Below are positions 27,736 through 37,369 of a stretch of 64,000 bases of DNA, one piece after another; position 1 is the first letter of the stretch; every line of letters begins with the position of its first letter. The position numbers were made by a program, and so were the translations under genes. The DNA is from Marinobacter profundi (lineage in GTDB: Bacteria; Pseudomonadota; Gammaproteobacteria; Pseudomonadales; Oleiphilaceae): positions 36,255-100,254 of the forward strand of contig NZ_KZ319377.1 of the NCBI RefSeq assembly GCF_002744715.1, given 5' to 3'. The notes below the pieces were generated by a model. That model was not told the origin of the DNA. It did no database searches and saw only the letters and a list, made by a program, of their open reading frames with translations.

Positions 27736-28899
27736 ATGGACCTGCCCATGCCCAACTTTTTCAGAGCTGCCGCCGACAAGGCCGCAGAGCTAACCCGGCA
27801 ATCCGCGCTGTACGCTGGCAATGCCTTTGACCGGGTGTTCCGTGCCGCCAGTCTGGTGCAGGCGGGGCAGACGCCGTTCGAGACGCTCCATACCGACGGC
27901 CTGGTGAGCCTGCGCTATTACCCGCCGCTGGCCGAGGACGCCATCGAACTGGATGGTGAAACCATCGCCGTCGAGCGCACGGCCCACCGGACCCCGGTAG
28001 TGATTGTGCCACCGCTGGCGGTTAACATGCTGATCTACGACCTGTTTCCCCAGCGCAGCCTGGTGCGTTTCCTGCGGGCGAAGGGCTTCGAGGTGTATCT
28101 GATCGACTGGGGCGTGCCAACCCGGGCCCACAGTCACTACAACCTGCACACCTATGTGGCGGAGTTGCTGCCGGCGTATCTGAACCGGGTGCGGCAACAC
28201 AGCGGCGAGCAGGAGCTGTCGCTGCACGGCTGGAGCATGGGAGGCATGTTCACGCTGTTCTATTCTGCACTCAGCAATGATCAGCACGTCCGCAACGCCA
28301 TCGTGCTGGGGTCGCCCATCGACAGCCATGCTTCGGGACTGATGGGGCTGATGTACCAGCGCATTGCCGAGGTGGCCGAAATGGTGCGCAAGCACACCGG
28401 GTTCCGGCTGCACGACGTCAGACCCCAGTGGTTTCACACCCCCGGCTGGGCCAATACCATTGGCTTCAAACTGACCAATCCGATTGGCAGCGTGATGGGT
28501 TACTGGGAGCTGCTGGTGCGGCTGGGTGACCGGGAGTTCGTCACCAACCACGCCACCACCTCGGCCTTTCTGGATCGCATGGTGGCCTACCCTGGCGGAA
28601 TTATCCAGGACACCGTAGTGCGGGTGTGGATCGATAACCAGCTGTCCCGCGGCGAGATCCAGATTGGCGATGACGTTGCCCGACTGGAGAATGTAAGTGC
28701 CAACCTGCTGGCGATCGCCGGCCAGCAGGACACCATGGTCACTCCGGGCGCGGCCAAACGGGTCATGGACCACGTCAGCTCTACCGACAAGACCTTCCGG
28801 GTGATTCCTGGCGGCCACATGGGCATTCTGGCGGGCAGCAAGGCACCAAAGGCAAGCTGGCTGGAGCTGGCGGAGTGGCTGGCACAGCGCTCGGACTGA
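27736..28899 (+). CDS. PhaC-like alpha/beta hydrolase with Ser nucleophile
   Basis: A 387-residue protein of the polyhydroxyalkanoate synthase superfamily. Segments VIVPPLAVNMLIYDLFPQRS, YLIDWGVPTRAHSHYN and the C-terminal IPGGHMGILAGSKA resemble PhaC proteins. The nucleophile elbow, however, reads GWSMGG, with Ser in place of the Cys needed by PHA synthases, so hydrolase or acyltransferase activity is more likely than polymer synthesis. Catalytic Asp (GQQDTMV) and His (GGHMG) are present. Start chosen at MDLPMPN; MPNFF (27748) is also possible and the RBS is weak. Confidence 0.75.
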   Translation: MDLPMPNFFRAAADKAAELTRQSALYAGNAFDRVFRAASLVQAGQTPFETLHTDGLVSLRYYPPLAEDAIELDGETIAVERTAHRTPVVIVPPLAVNMLIYDLFPQRSLVRFLRAKGFEVYLIDWGVPTRAHSHYNLHTYVAELLPAYLNRVRQHSGEQELSLHGWSMGGMFTLFYSALSNDQHVRNAIVLGSPIDSHASGLMGLMYQRIAEVAEMVRKHTGFRLHDVRPQWFHTPGWANTIGFKLTNPIGSVMGYWELLVRLGDREFVTNHATTSAFLDRMVAYPGGIIQDTVVRVWIDNQLSRGEIQIGDDVARLENVSANLLAIAGQQDTMVTPGAAKRVMDHVSSTDKTFRVIPGGHMGILAGSKAPKASWLELAEWLAQRSD

Positions 28900-28950
28900 A
28901 GCGCGGGATACACTGGCGGGGCAGGCCATACCTGGCTTACACTGCCATTC

Positions 28951-29862
28951 ATGAATCCTGTTGATACATTCAATCTCGACATTCGCGCCCTGGGCACCTT
29001 CCTTGCAGTCCTGGACGAAGGCAGCGTGTCCCGCGCCGCAGTGAAACTCGGTGTCAGCCAGTCGGCGGTCAGCCACACCCTGGAACGGCTCCGCCAGACC
29101 TTGGGTGATCCGCTGTTCGTCAAGTCAGGCCGCGGCATTACCCCCACCCGCTATGCCCTTAATGCCGGCCCGCACATTCGTCAGATTCTCGACGACCTCA
29201 GATCGCTGTCCGCCGGGCCGCCCTTCACCCCGGCCACCGCGGAATTTACCTTTACCATTGCGGCCAATGATTACCAGCGCGACCTGTTGCTGCCGGGACT
29301 GGTGCGGACCCTGCGGCGAGAAGCGCCCGGCATCAGCCTGCAGGTAATTCCTTCCGGGATGCCGCGGGCTGAGATGTTGCGCAAGGACCTCTGCGATCTA
29401 ATCATTTCGCCCCATCCACCGGCCGCGGGCGATATCATGCAACGGGGCCTGCTCGGCGATCGCATGGTGGTGTTCTACGACCCAACTCGGCGCGACCCGC
29501 CGCAAGACCTGGCCGGCTATCTCCAGGCCGATCACGTGGCACTGATGTTTGCTGCCGGTGAAAAACCGTCACTGGAAACTGCCCTGGAAGTGCGCGGGCT
29601 CAGCCGCCGTAATGTGGTTACCGTCGCCAACTTCTCCGGCCTGGCGGAATTTCTCCGGGACAGCGACATGCTCGCCACTGCCCCGGAACGGATGGGCAAG
29701 CACCTGCTGCGGGACTTCGCCTCGGTACCCCTGCCCTTCGATTTCAAGCCCTTCACCCTGCTGATGCTGTGGCACCAGCGGAACCAGAACGATCCCGCCC
29801 ACCGCTGGCTGCGCAACCAGGTCAATGCGGTGGCCGCCACGATCAACGGCCTCAACGATTAA
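28951..29862 (+). CDS. LysR-family transcriptional regulator
   Basis: A 303-residue regulator with the LysR N-terminal winged helix (TFLAVLDEGSVSRAAVKLGV, then SQSAVSHTLERLR) and a C-terminal periplasmic-binding-like effector domain. It is of the NodD/LeuO-like subgroup by its HPPAAGDI region, though this is tentative. The next gene on the same strand, an MFS exporter 142 bp away, is a possible target. Ligand unknown. Confidence 0.85.
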   Translation: MNPVDTFNLDIRALGTFLAVLDEGSVSRAAVKLGVSQSAVSHTLERLRQTLGDPLFVKSGRGITPTRYALNAGPHIRQILDDLRSLSAGPPFTPATAEFTFTIAANDYQRDLLLPGLVRTLRREAPGISLQVIPSGMPRAEMLRKDLCDLIISPHPPAAGDIMQRGLLGDRMVVFYDPTRRDPPQDLAGYLQADHVALMFAAGEKPSLETALEVRGLSRRNVVTVANFSGLAEFLRDSDMLATAPERMGKHLLRDFASVPLPFDFKPFTLLMLWHQRNQNDPAHRWLRNQVNAVAATINGLND

Positions 29863-30004
29863 TCAATCTGTTTTGTTCATAGGTTGTATGAGCAAGCCCT
29901 CCGTTTTCTTTGTCCCCAATATCCCTAGACTTACCTCCATATTCTGACGGCGGGGTTATGGCAACCCCTTGCCGGTCCGGCCGTCCCCGAAGGTAAGAAA
30001 CCCG

Positions 30005-31222
30005 ATGCTCGCACTCACCAGTACCTGGACCACCATTTTGCTTGCCGCCGCTGTCGCCCTCGGGCCACTGGCGACCGATATGTATTTGCCCGCCCTGCCG
30101 CAAATTGGCAGCGACTTTGGCAGCGGAGCCGACGCGGTCCAGCTCACCCTGAGCCTCTACATGGCCGGCTTCGCCCTGGCCCAGCTGGTCTGTGGCCCGA
30201 TTGCCGACCGTTTCGGTCGCAAGCCGGTGATGATTGCCGGCTTTTTGCTCTTTGCCATCGCCAGCGTGGGCTGTGCGCTGGCTACCGACATCGAGACGCT
30301 GATCCTGTGCCGCTTCCTGCAGGCCCTCGGCGGATCCGCCGGCCCCGTCCTCGGCCGCGCCGCCATCCGGGATATCTACACCCCCCGGGAAGCGGCGAAA
30401 ATTCTCGCGATTCTGGCCAGCATCATGGCGCTGGCACCGGCCATTGCCCCAACTCTGGGCGGACTGCTGGTGACCGGGTTCGGCTGGCCGGCGATCTTCC
30501 TCGCCCTCGGCGGTTATGCCGCGGTCATGGCGGTGGTGGTGGCCATTGGTATTCCCGAATCCCTGCGCCCGGAACACCGCCAGCCACTGCGCCCGAGCAG
30601 CCTGCTGGGCAACTATCGCCGTATTGCGACCGACGTCAGCTTTCTCGGCTACACCCTGACCAACGCGCTGATCTTTTCCGGCCTGTTTGCCTTCCTGTCC
30701 GGCTCGTCGTTTGTGCTGATAGATTTCCTCGGCGTGAAACCCGAACACTTCGGACTGTTCTTTGCCTGCATGGTCGCCGGCTATGTCACCGGCAACCTGG
30801 CGTCGGTGCGCCTGGGCAACCGTCTGGAGCCCGATCAGGTACTGCTGCGGGGGTTGGTGATTGCGGTGGCCGGAGGCTCACTGATGGCCGGCCTCGCCAT
30901 GGCGGAAGTCTACAACGTCTGGGCGGTGATCCTGCCCCAGGCGCTGTTCATGATCGGTGTCGGCATGGTAATGCCGCAGACCATGGCCGGTGCCATGGCC
31001 AACTTCCCCACCATGGCCGGTTCGGCGTCCGCCCTGTTCGGCTTCACCCAGATGGCCGTTGCCGCCTGTGGCGGGGCCCTGGTGGGTTACCTCCACGACG
31101 GTACGTCGCTGGTGATGGCCTCAGTCATTGCCATCTTCGCCGTGGCGGCGCTGGCCAGCTACCTGTTGCTGGTCCAGCGCCATCCGGCCCCCAGCTTGAA
31201 ACCGGTGTCCTTCACCGAGTGA
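30005..31222 (+). CDS. Bcr/CflA-type multidrug MFS transporter
   Basis: A 405-residue, 12-helix major facilitator of the DHA1 family. Early segments [20 protein letters not shown] and the loop motif [13 protein letters not shown], together with [20 protein letters not shown], are typical for Bcr/CflA drug exporters. Proton-driven efflux of drugs or small metabolites is expected. Start at MLALTST (30005) with AAGG upstream; a TTG extension of 12 codons is unlikely. Confidence 0.88.
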   Translation: MLALTSTWTTILLAAAVALGPLATDMYLPALPQIGSDFGSGADAVQLTLSLYMAGFALAQLVCGPIADRFGRKPVMIAGFLLFAIASVGCALATDIETLILCRFLQALGGSAGPVLGRAAIRDIYTPREAAKILAILASIMALAPAIAPTLGGLLVTGFGWPAIFLALGGYAAVMAVVVAIGIPESLRPEHRQPLRPSSLLGNYRRIATDVSFLGYTLTNALIFSGLFAFLSGSSFVLIDFLGVKPEHFGLFFACMVAGYVTGNLASVRLGNRLEPDQVLLRGLVIAVAGGSLMAGLAMAEVYNVWAVILPQALFMIGVGMVMPQTMAGAMANFPTMAGSASALFGFTQMAVAACGGALVGYLHDGTSLVMASVIAIFAVAALASYLLLVQRHPAPSLKPVSFTE

Positions 31223-31245
31223 GGAGCGGCCCCTGGCCGCACTCC
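31223..31245 (+). terminator. Weak hairpin after the MFS gene
   Basis: CGGCC-CCT-GGCCG forms a compact stem extended imperfectly by GAG/CTC just after the stop codon. There is no T-tract, so termination is uncertain. Confidence 0.35.
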
Positions 31246-31367
31246 GGGATTGTGAAGCTCATTTGCACCCCGGACTTGTAACGGTAAAAATTTGCATCCA
31301 AAGTGGAGAGTCCGGAGTAAGTTGTAATTCACCACAACCCGAGTCTTCAGCCTCAAAGGAGCATTTC

Positions 31368-31865
31368 ATGAGCAAGGTATCACTGGACGGCAATCCCATC
31401 GAAATCGGCGGCAATTTCCCGCAGAACGGCGCCACCGCGCCCGGTTTCACCCTCACCAACCAGGGGCTGGAAGAGATCAGCCTCAACAGCTTTGCCGGCA
31501 AGCGCAAGATTCTCAACATCATCCCGAGCATTGATACCGGAGTTTGCGCCGCCTCCACCCGCAAGTTCAACGAGAAGGCGGGCAGTCTCGACAACACCGT
31601 GGTACTGGTCATTTCTGCGGACCTGCCGTTTGCTGCCGGCCGCTTTTGCGGTGCCGAAGGCCTGAAAGACGTCATCACCCTGTCGACCTTCCGTAACGGC
31701 GGCTTTCTGCAGGATTATGGTGTCGCTATCCAGAGTGGTCCGCTGGCCGGCCTTTGCGCCCGCGCGGTGGTGGTGCTGGATGAGAACAACCAGGTCCTGC
31801 ACGGCGAGCTGGTCAGCGAGATCAAGAACGAGCCGGACTATGAGGCCGCATTGAACGCCCTCTAA
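31368..31865 (+). CDS. tpx: Thiol peroxidase
   Basis: A 165-residue atypical 2-Cys peroxiredoxin that reduces hydroperoxides with thioredoxin. The peroxidatic Cys60 sits in [10 protein letters not shown] and the resolving Cys94 in GRFCGAEG, at the spacing typical of Tpx. Most Tpx proteins have Pro rather than Gly before V-C; this change is minor but notable. ATG at 31368 follows AAAGGA. It is 7 bp upstream of the MATE gene. Confidence 0.93.
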   Translation: MSKVSLDGNPIEIGGNFPQNGATAPGFTLTNQGLEEISLNSFAGKRKILNIIPSIDTGVCAASTRKFNEKAGSLDNTVVLVISADLPFAAGRFCGAEGLKDVITLSTFRNGGFLQDYGVAIQSGPLAGLCARAVVVLDENNQVLHGELVSEIKNEPDYEAALNAL

Positions 31866-31872
31866 GCAACCC

Positions 31873-33186
31873 GTGGTACCACCTTCCGCCAGGGCCAGTC
31901 TCCCCCGTCAGCTCTTCACCATGACCTGGCCGATGCTGTTCGGGGTGCTCTCGCTGATGACCTTCCAGCTGGCCGACAGTGCCTTTATCGGCCAGCTGGG
32001 CCGCGACCCCCTGGCTGCGCTCGGCTTCACTCTGCCCATGCAGCAGCTCATCATCGGCCTGCAGGTGGGCCTGGGCATCGCCACCACCGCCATCATTTCC
32101 CGCACCCTTGGTGCCGGGGATGAGCGCCGCGCGGAAAGACTTGGTGGACTGGTCATCACCGTCGGAGCCGGCCTGGTCCTCGGCCTGTGTGTTGTTCTCT
32201 GGTTGCTGCGAACTCCGGTCATGATCCTGCTCGGTGCCGAGCAGACCCTGCTGCCGCTGATCCGCAGCTACTGGATTCCCTGGCTGGTGGCAGCCTGGGT
32301 TGGCGCCATGCTGTATTTCGGCTATAGCGTGTGCCGCTCCCATGGCGATATCCGATTGCCCGGCTACCTGATGGTGGTGACCAGCCTGCTCAATATCGCC
32401 CTCGACCCGCTTTATATCTTTGTCTTCGGCTGGGGCCTGCCAGGGGCGGCCCTCGCCACCATTACCGCCTTCGCCTTCGGCTGTCTGGTAATCTATCCCA
32501 AGCTGCTCCGGCGTCAGTGGATCCGTTTCGACCTGCGCCAGCTTGCCCTTGGCCAGGCTCTGCGGCAGCTCAACGGCATCATGGCGCCGGCCATGGTGAG
32601 TCAACTGATGCCGCCGGCCTCGGCCATGCTGGCGACCGCCCTGGTGGCAGGCTTCGGCTCCGCCGCAGTGGCGGCCTGGGGGCTGGGCACACGGCTGGAA
32701 TTCTTCTCCATCGTGGTGGTGCTGGCACTGACCATGTCGCTGCCGCCGATGATCGGCCGCCTGCTGGGCGCCGGCGACATCCCACAGATTCGCCAGCTGG
32801 TGCGGCTGGCAGTGCGCTTCGTGGTGGTCTGGCAACTCGCCATCGGCCTGCTCTGGCTGGGAGCCTCGGGGCTGGTCGCCGCGCTGTTTACGACGGACGG
32901 TAATGTGCAGGACATCCTCACCAGTTACCTGGTGCGGGTACCGCTCAGTTACAGCGGGCTGGGCGTCTGCATGCTGATGGTTTCGGTGTGCAACGCCCTC
33001 GGGCTGGCCTTGCGGGCAATGCTGGTGGCTACCCTGCGGCTGTTTGTCTGCTTTTTGCCGCTGCTCTGGCTGGGCGCCCAGCTCGGTGGCATCACCGGGC
33101 TGATGAGCGGAGCGCTGGTGGGCAACTTGCTGGCAGGCGCCATGGCTTACAGTTTTTACCGGGCGGGGATACGCCGGCTCAGTTGA
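31873..33186 (+). CDS. MATE-family efflux transporter
   Basis: A 437-residue, 12-helix multidrug and toxin extrusion transporter. The N-terminal ADSAFIGQLGRDPLAALGF and the central repeat of that half (helices 7-8) match the family. It starts with GTG 7 bp after tpx, so the two are likely cotranscribed. Its 3' end overlaps the convergent thioesterase gene by 8 bp. Na+- or H+-driven export is expected; substrate unknown. Confidence 0.88.
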   Translation: MVPPSARASLPRQLFTMTWPMLFGVLSLMTFQLADSAFIGQLGRDPLAALGFTLPMQQLIIGLQVGLGIATTAIISRTLGAGDERRAERLGGLVITVGAGLVLGLCVVLWLLRTPVMILLGAEQTLLPLIRSYWIPWLVAAWVGAMLYFGYSVCRSHGDIRLPGYLMVVTSLLNIALDPLYIFVFGWGLPGAALATITAFAFGCLVIYPKLLRRQWIRFDLRQLALGQALRQLNGIMAPAMVSQLMPPASAMLATALVAGFGSAAVAAWGLGTRLEFFSIVVVLALTMSLPPMIGRLLGAGDIPQIRQLVRLAVRFVVVWQLAIGLLWLGASGLVAALFTTDGNVQDILTSYLVRVPLSYSGLGVCMLMVSVCNALGLALRAMLVATLRLFVCFLPLLWLGAQLGGITGLMSGALVGNLLAGAMAYSFYRAGIRRLS

Positions 33187-33604
33187 AGCGGGCGCGGAAG
33201 CTTTCCGGTAACGGCATCACCTGGCGCTTGCGGAAGTCAAAGAACACAAAGCCGTACTTGGCCAGTGCTACCGGCTGCCCACTGTCGGCCTTGGTGACCC
33301 GGAACACAAAGTCACCGCCGTACTTGTTGAAGTCCATCACCCCGACCTCAAAACGCAGCATCTCCGGGAAGAACGATTCCGACTGGTACATGGTCGCCAG
33401 GTCCGTCACGATGATGCCGCCGCCGGCCGCAGCGGTCTCTTCTACCCCGTAGGTGAGCATGAACTGGGCGCGGGCCTCGGACAGCATGGAAATCAGCGCG
33501 TCATTACCCAGGTGATTGGCGCCATTGATATCCGTGCTCCGCACAGGCATCGACGTTTCGAAACAGAACACATCATCGGGAAAGGAAAGCTTGATTCGGG
33601 CCAC
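33179..33604 (-). CDS. Hotdog-fold acyl-CoA thioesterase (4HBT type)
   Basis: A 141-residue single hotdog domain: MPVRSTDINGANHLGND contains the catalytic-region Asp and the NH(L/V)GN turn seen in 4-hydroxybenzoyl-CoA thioesterase-like proteins, followed by the long helix LISMLSEARAQFM. Likely hydrolyses an acyl-CoA; substrate unknown. The start is GTG with a weak RBS; a downstream ATG at residue 19 would cut the first strand. Confidence 0.82.
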   Translation of the reverse strand: MARIKLSFPDDVFCFETSMPVRSTDINGANHLGNDALISMLSEARAQFMLTYGVEETAAAGGGIIVTDLATMYQSESFFPEMLRFEVGVMDFNKYGGDFVFRVTKADSGQPVALAKYGFVFFDFRKRQVMPLPESFRARFN

Positions 33605-33811
33605 CGGAACACACCTGCTGCAGCTGGGTCAGGAAAACGAGGCGCCATCATACTCTGCCACTCCGGCGCTTTCACCTGAGCCAAATCAATTACAGACAGG
33701 CCCGGGGTATTTCAGTTATGTTTAGGAAAAACATCGTTAGCTAATGAGTTGTTCAGAGGCTTGCCAATCAACACGGCCCCATCGCCGGCACAAACATAAC
33801 AATGGTGACTT

Positions 33812-35455
33812 ATGGAGATTCGCCCTGCCGCCACCCTGGTGCTAACCCGGGATTCCGACCACGGTCTTGAAGTCCTCCTGCTGCAACGCACCTGGGATGC
33901 CGTCTTCCTGCCCGGCTACCATGTGTTTCCGGGCGGTGCGGTAGACAACGGGGACGTTAGCTGCCGGGACCGGATGACCGGCGCCGACGACCAGGCGATC
34001 AGCCAGACCATGAGCCTGGACGAAGGCGGAGCAGACTACATGATTGCCGCCGTGCGTGAGTGTTTCGAGGAAGCCGGCATCCTGCTGGCGATGGACCGTG
34101 ACGGTCAGCTGCCATCGCCGGAACACCCGGTCTTTGACTTCGAGTGGGCGGCCCTGAACCAGGGCGAGGTGACCATGGCAGAATTGCTGCAGCGCCATGA
34201 CCTGACCCTGCCCCTGGACCGGCTGGGTTACCTCAGCCACTGGATTACCCCGCCCGGACCGCCGCGGCGCTTTGATACCCGTTTCTTCGTGGCGGTGGCC
34301 CCTGCCGGCCAGCAGGCCCGTCATGATGGCGTGGAAACCATTGACCACCGCTGGATTTGCCCGCAACAGGCCCTGGCGCAGCATCGCCAGGGACAGCTGC
34401 TGCTCGGGCTGCCGACTATCCGCACCCTGCGCCTGCTGGCAGATTTCAACGACACCCGGGCACTGATGACCTACGCCCACGCCAACCCGCCAGAGCCTTA
34501 TCCCACCCGGTCCTGGCCGGCATACAAGGACGGGCGCCGGATCGAGATCGAACCGGGCGCTCCGGCCTACGATGAAGTCCGCAAACTGGATCCAACCCGT
34601 GACAGCACCGCCAGTGCAGCCATTGTGCCGGGCGAGCCGGTCACCCTCGGACCGGGCGTGCAGCGACTCACCGCACCCAACCCCGGCATGATGACCGGCC
34701 CGGGTACCAACTGCTACCTGCTCGGCACCGCTGACCGCTTCATGGTAATTGACCCCGGCCCCGCCGACGACGGCCATATCGAACGTATCCTGGAACTCAC
34801 CGGCGGGCGCATCAGCCATGTCCTGGTGACCCACACCCATCGCGACCACTCACCCGCCGCCAGGGTACTCAGGGAGCGCACCGGGGCCCGGCTGGTGGGC
34901 ATTCCGGCTCCCGAGGGCGCCTCCCAGGACACATCGTTCGAACCGGATCTGATTCCCCGGGACGGCGAACCCTTTGGCAGCGATGCGGGTCCGTTGCGGG
35001 CCATCCTCACTCCCGGCCACGCCTCGAATCATGTCTGCTACCTGCTGGAGAACCAGCATATCCTGTTCTCCGGCGATCACATCATGCAGGGCTCCACCGT
35101 GGTGATAAACCCACCGGACGGCGACATGGGTGCCTATCTACGCTCGCTGGGACGACTGCTGGAGGAGACCATCCGCTTTATTGCACCGGGGCACGGCTTC
35201 CTGATGGGCAACCCCCACGCGGCCATCGACCACCTCACCACCCATCGGCTGGCCCGTGAGCACAAAGTGGTGAAAGCGCTTCAGCTGCATGGCCCCGGCA
35301 CCCTCAAGGAACTGACCCCCCATATCTATGACGACGTACCGCCGGCCCTGCATGGACTGGCATCGCGCTCGGCACTGGCGCACCTGCTCAAACTGGCGGA
35401 GGAACGGATCGCGCACTGCGCGGGCGAGCAGTGGCAGTGGTTGGGGCGAAAATAA
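33812..35455 (+). CDS. Nudix hydrolase / metallo-beta-lactamase fusion
   Basis: A 547-residue two-domain protein. Residues ~1-235 form a NUDT19-like Nudix domain with a Nudix box core RECFEEAGI and the LPGYHVFPGGAVDNGD segment. After a linker, residues ~280-545 form a metallo-beta-lactamase domain with the zinc motif THTHRDH, the GHASNHVCY and FSGDHIMQG ligands and a C-terminal winged-helix-like end, resembling LACTB2. The pairing suggests linked CoA-type nucleotide and thioester or RNA hydrolysis, but no pathway is shown. A strong terminator follows at once. Confidence 0.85.
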   Translation: MEIRPAATLVLTRDSDHGLEVLLLQRTWDAVFLPGYHVFPGGAVDNGDVSCRDRMTGADDQAISQTMSLDEGGADYMIAAVRECFEEAGILLAMDRDGQLPSPEHPVFDFEWAALNQGEVTMAELLQRHDLTLPLDRLGYLSHWITPPGPPRRFDTRFFVAVAPAGQQARHDGVETIDHRWICPQQALAQHRQGQLLLGLPTIRTLRLLADFNDTRALMTYAHANPPEPYPTRSWPAYKDGRRIEIEPGAPAYDEVRKLDPTRDSTASAAIVPGEPVTLGPGVQRLTAPNPGMMTGPGTNCYLLGTADRFMVIDPGPADDGHIERILELTGGRISHVLVTHTHRDHSPAARVLRERTGARLVGIPAPEGASQDTSFEPDLIPRDGEPFGSDAGPLRAILTPGHASNHVCYLLENQHILFSGDHIMQGSTVVINPPDGDMGAYLRSLGRLLEETIRFIAPGHGFLMGNPHAAIDHLTTHRLAREHKVVKALQLHGPGTLKELTPHIYDDVPPALHGLASRSALAHLLKLAEERIAHCAGEQWQWLGRK

Positions 35456-35457
35456 CG

Positions 35458-35485
35458 AAAAAGCCCGGGAATCCGGGCTTTTTTT
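35458..35485 (+). terminator. Rho-independent terminator
   Basis: AAAAAGCCCGG and CCGGGCTTTTT pair fully around a GAAT loop, ending in seven T residues. It closes the fusion gene and, read in reverse, could serve the convergent small gene as well. Confidence 0.92.
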
Positions 35486-35505
35486 AGCAAATTTCGATCA
35501 AATTC

Positions 35506-35664
35506 CTATTTTTTGGCGATCACCCATACGGCGTGGACGATGCCCGGAATGTACCCCAGCAACGTCAGCACGATATTGATCCAGAAATGCTTGCCAATCC
35601 CCACCTGTAAAAAAACCCCCAATGGCGGTAACAAAATCGCAATCAGAATACGCAAAAGGTCCAT
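35506..35664 (-). CDS. Pmp3/YqaE-family small membrane protein
   Basis: A 52-residue proteolipid with two membrane helices and the family signature ILLPPLGVFLQVG followed by LLGYIPGIVHAVWV. Members are stress-linked membrane peptides that alter membrane potential in yeast; the bacterial role is unclear. The ATG at 35664 has an AAGGAGA ribosome site; the longer frame upstream is not needed. Confidence 0.9.
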   Translation of the reverse strand: MDLLRILIAILLPPLGVFLQVGIGKHFWINIVLTLLGYIPGIVHAVWVIAKK

Positions 35665-35922
35665 ACACTCTTCTCCTTGAACAACGTATAACAGACACAG
35701 GATCGATGCGTGCCCCCTGTAACCTGGCTCTGAGTATAGCGCACGGCTGACCGCACTTTTTGTGAAGCACTGCGATATCCCATGGTTGCAGGTGTCCACG
35801 CAGAGTTCATGAAAGTGGCATTAAACCTCTGTCACAGCCGTATTCATGACCCGAAAGGACAATTATCCTTGGGAGCGTCAGATGAACTCCCTTGGTTCCC
35901 GGCGCACGACCTGTGAGGATTT

Positions 35923-37293
35923 ATGCGAGCTGCAAGGCCCTTCAAAGCACTTTCCCTGAACCTGCTGGTTGCCCTGGCCGCTGCCGGCGTGGCCGGACCC
36001 TGTGCCCTTGCCGCAACCCCCCCGCAAACCCTGCTGATCGCCGAGCTCGCGGAAGACGAGAATGTCGAGGATATTGAACACTCCGAACCCCGCCAGGCCA
36101 AGCCGGCCCAGCCCGCCTCGGCAGCGCCCGAGCAGGCTCTCCCCACGGTGTCGCCGATAGCGGATCCGGCGGATACCGCTCCGGACACCGCCCGGCAGGG
36201 AGACGGCGTGAGTGATGGCGTAGGTGGTGGAGCAGGTGGTGGAATTGATGGCGGAGTGCAAGATGGGACCGCCGCGGGCGAAGCCGTGGAGCAGCCTGCC
36301 GCGACGGCGGACGCACCGATCGAGCCGGCACCCGCCACCGCCCTCCAGCTGCTGGGTGCCGAGGTGCCTCCGGGCACCTCCACCCGCCTGGCGTGGTCGC
36401 CGGCAATCCAGATTGCCGGCCTGTCCCAGCCCACCCCGGTGCTGGTTATCAACGGCGCCAACCCGGGACCCACCCTGTGCCTGACCGGTGCCGTTCACGG
36501 CGATGAGCTGAACGGTATCGAAATCATCCGCCGCACGGTCTATGACGTAGTTCCGGAAAAACTGGCCGGCCGTGTGGTGGGCATTCCCATTGTCAATTTA
36601 CCGGGCTTCCAGCAGGGTACCCGTTACCTGCCGGATCGCCGGGACCTTAACCGGCATTTCCCCGGCTCCGCCGATGGCAGCCTGGCGGACCGTATCGCCC
36701 ACTCGCTGTTCGAGAGCGTCATTCGCCATTGCGACATGCTGGTGGATATCCACACCGGTTCGCTCAAGCGCACCAACCTGCCACAGCTGCGGGCAGACAT
36801 GAACGTGCCGGCGGTGGCCGACTTTACCCGCGGCTTCGACCGGATTGCCGTGGTTCACAGCACCGGCACGCCCGGCATGCTACGCACCGCTGCGGTGGAC
36901 GCTGGCATCCGCGCAGTCACCCTGGAAGCCGGCGAATCGCACCGCATCCAGGAGCACCAGATCGAGGCGGGCGTTAACAGCCTGACCAGCCTGATGGAAA
37001 AACAGGGCATGATTTCGCGGATGTTCGTCTGGGGCGACCCCGAGCCGGTCTACTACGATTCCAACTGGATCCGTGCCGAACAGGGCGGCATCCTGTTCAG
37101 CGAAGTCGAGCTGGGCGACCGGGTAACGGCAGGCCAGATCATGGGCTACGTGGCGGACCCCATCACCAATGCCCAGCACCCGATCCGGGCGACCAGCAAA
37201 GGCCGGGTCATTGGCATGGCGGTGGACCAGGTGGTGATGGCAGGCTTTGCCGCCTACCACGTTGGTACGGAGGCAGAAGTTCCCGGCGAGTAG
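35923..37293 (+). CDS. Secreted succinylglutamate desuccinylase/aspartoacylase-family protein
   Basis: A 456-residue protein with an N-terminal signal peptide (residues ~1-31), a low-complexity Ala/Pro/Glu and Gly-rich linker (~40-145) and a C-terminal zinc carboxypeptidase-like AstE/AspA domain. Zinc ligands appear in AVHGDELNG and VDIHTGS, with a later Glu in TLEAGESH. Family members cleave N-acyl amino acids or act on other amide ligands; the substrate is not known. The export signal and linker suggest a periplasmic location. Confidence 0.83.
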   Translation: MRAARPFKALSLNLLVALAAAGVAGPCALAATPPQTLLIAELAEDENVEDIEHSEPRQAKPAQPASAAPEQALPTVSPIADPADTAPDTARQGDGVSDGVGGGAGGGIDGGVQDGTAAGEAVEQPAATADAPIEPAPATALQLLGAEVPPGTSTRLAWSPAIQIAGLSQPTPVLVINGANPGPTLCLTGAVHGDELNGIEIIRRTVYDVVPEKLAGRVVGIPIVNLPGFQQGTRYLPDRRDLNRHFPGSADGSLADRIAHSLFESVIRHCDMLVDIHTGSLKRTNLPQLRADMNVPAVADFTRGFDRIAVVHSTGTPGMLRTAAVDAGIRAVTLEAGESHRIQEHQIEAGVNSLTSLMEKQGMISRMFVWGDPEPVYYDSNWIRAEQGGILFSEVELGDRVTAGQIMGYVADPITNAQHPIRATSKGRVIGMAVDQVVMAGFAAYHVGTEAEVPGE

Positions 37294-37369
37294 TATGCTA
37301 ACGGGCCGGGAGCCTGACTGCGGATATCACCGAATCCGGCTCCCGCCTTGAGCAACCACAGGAGCCGGT

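Noticed and set aside
27736..28899. PHA synthase (phaC)
   Set aside because: The catalytic Cys of PHA synthases is replaced by Ser, and no phaA, phaB or phasin gene is nearby.
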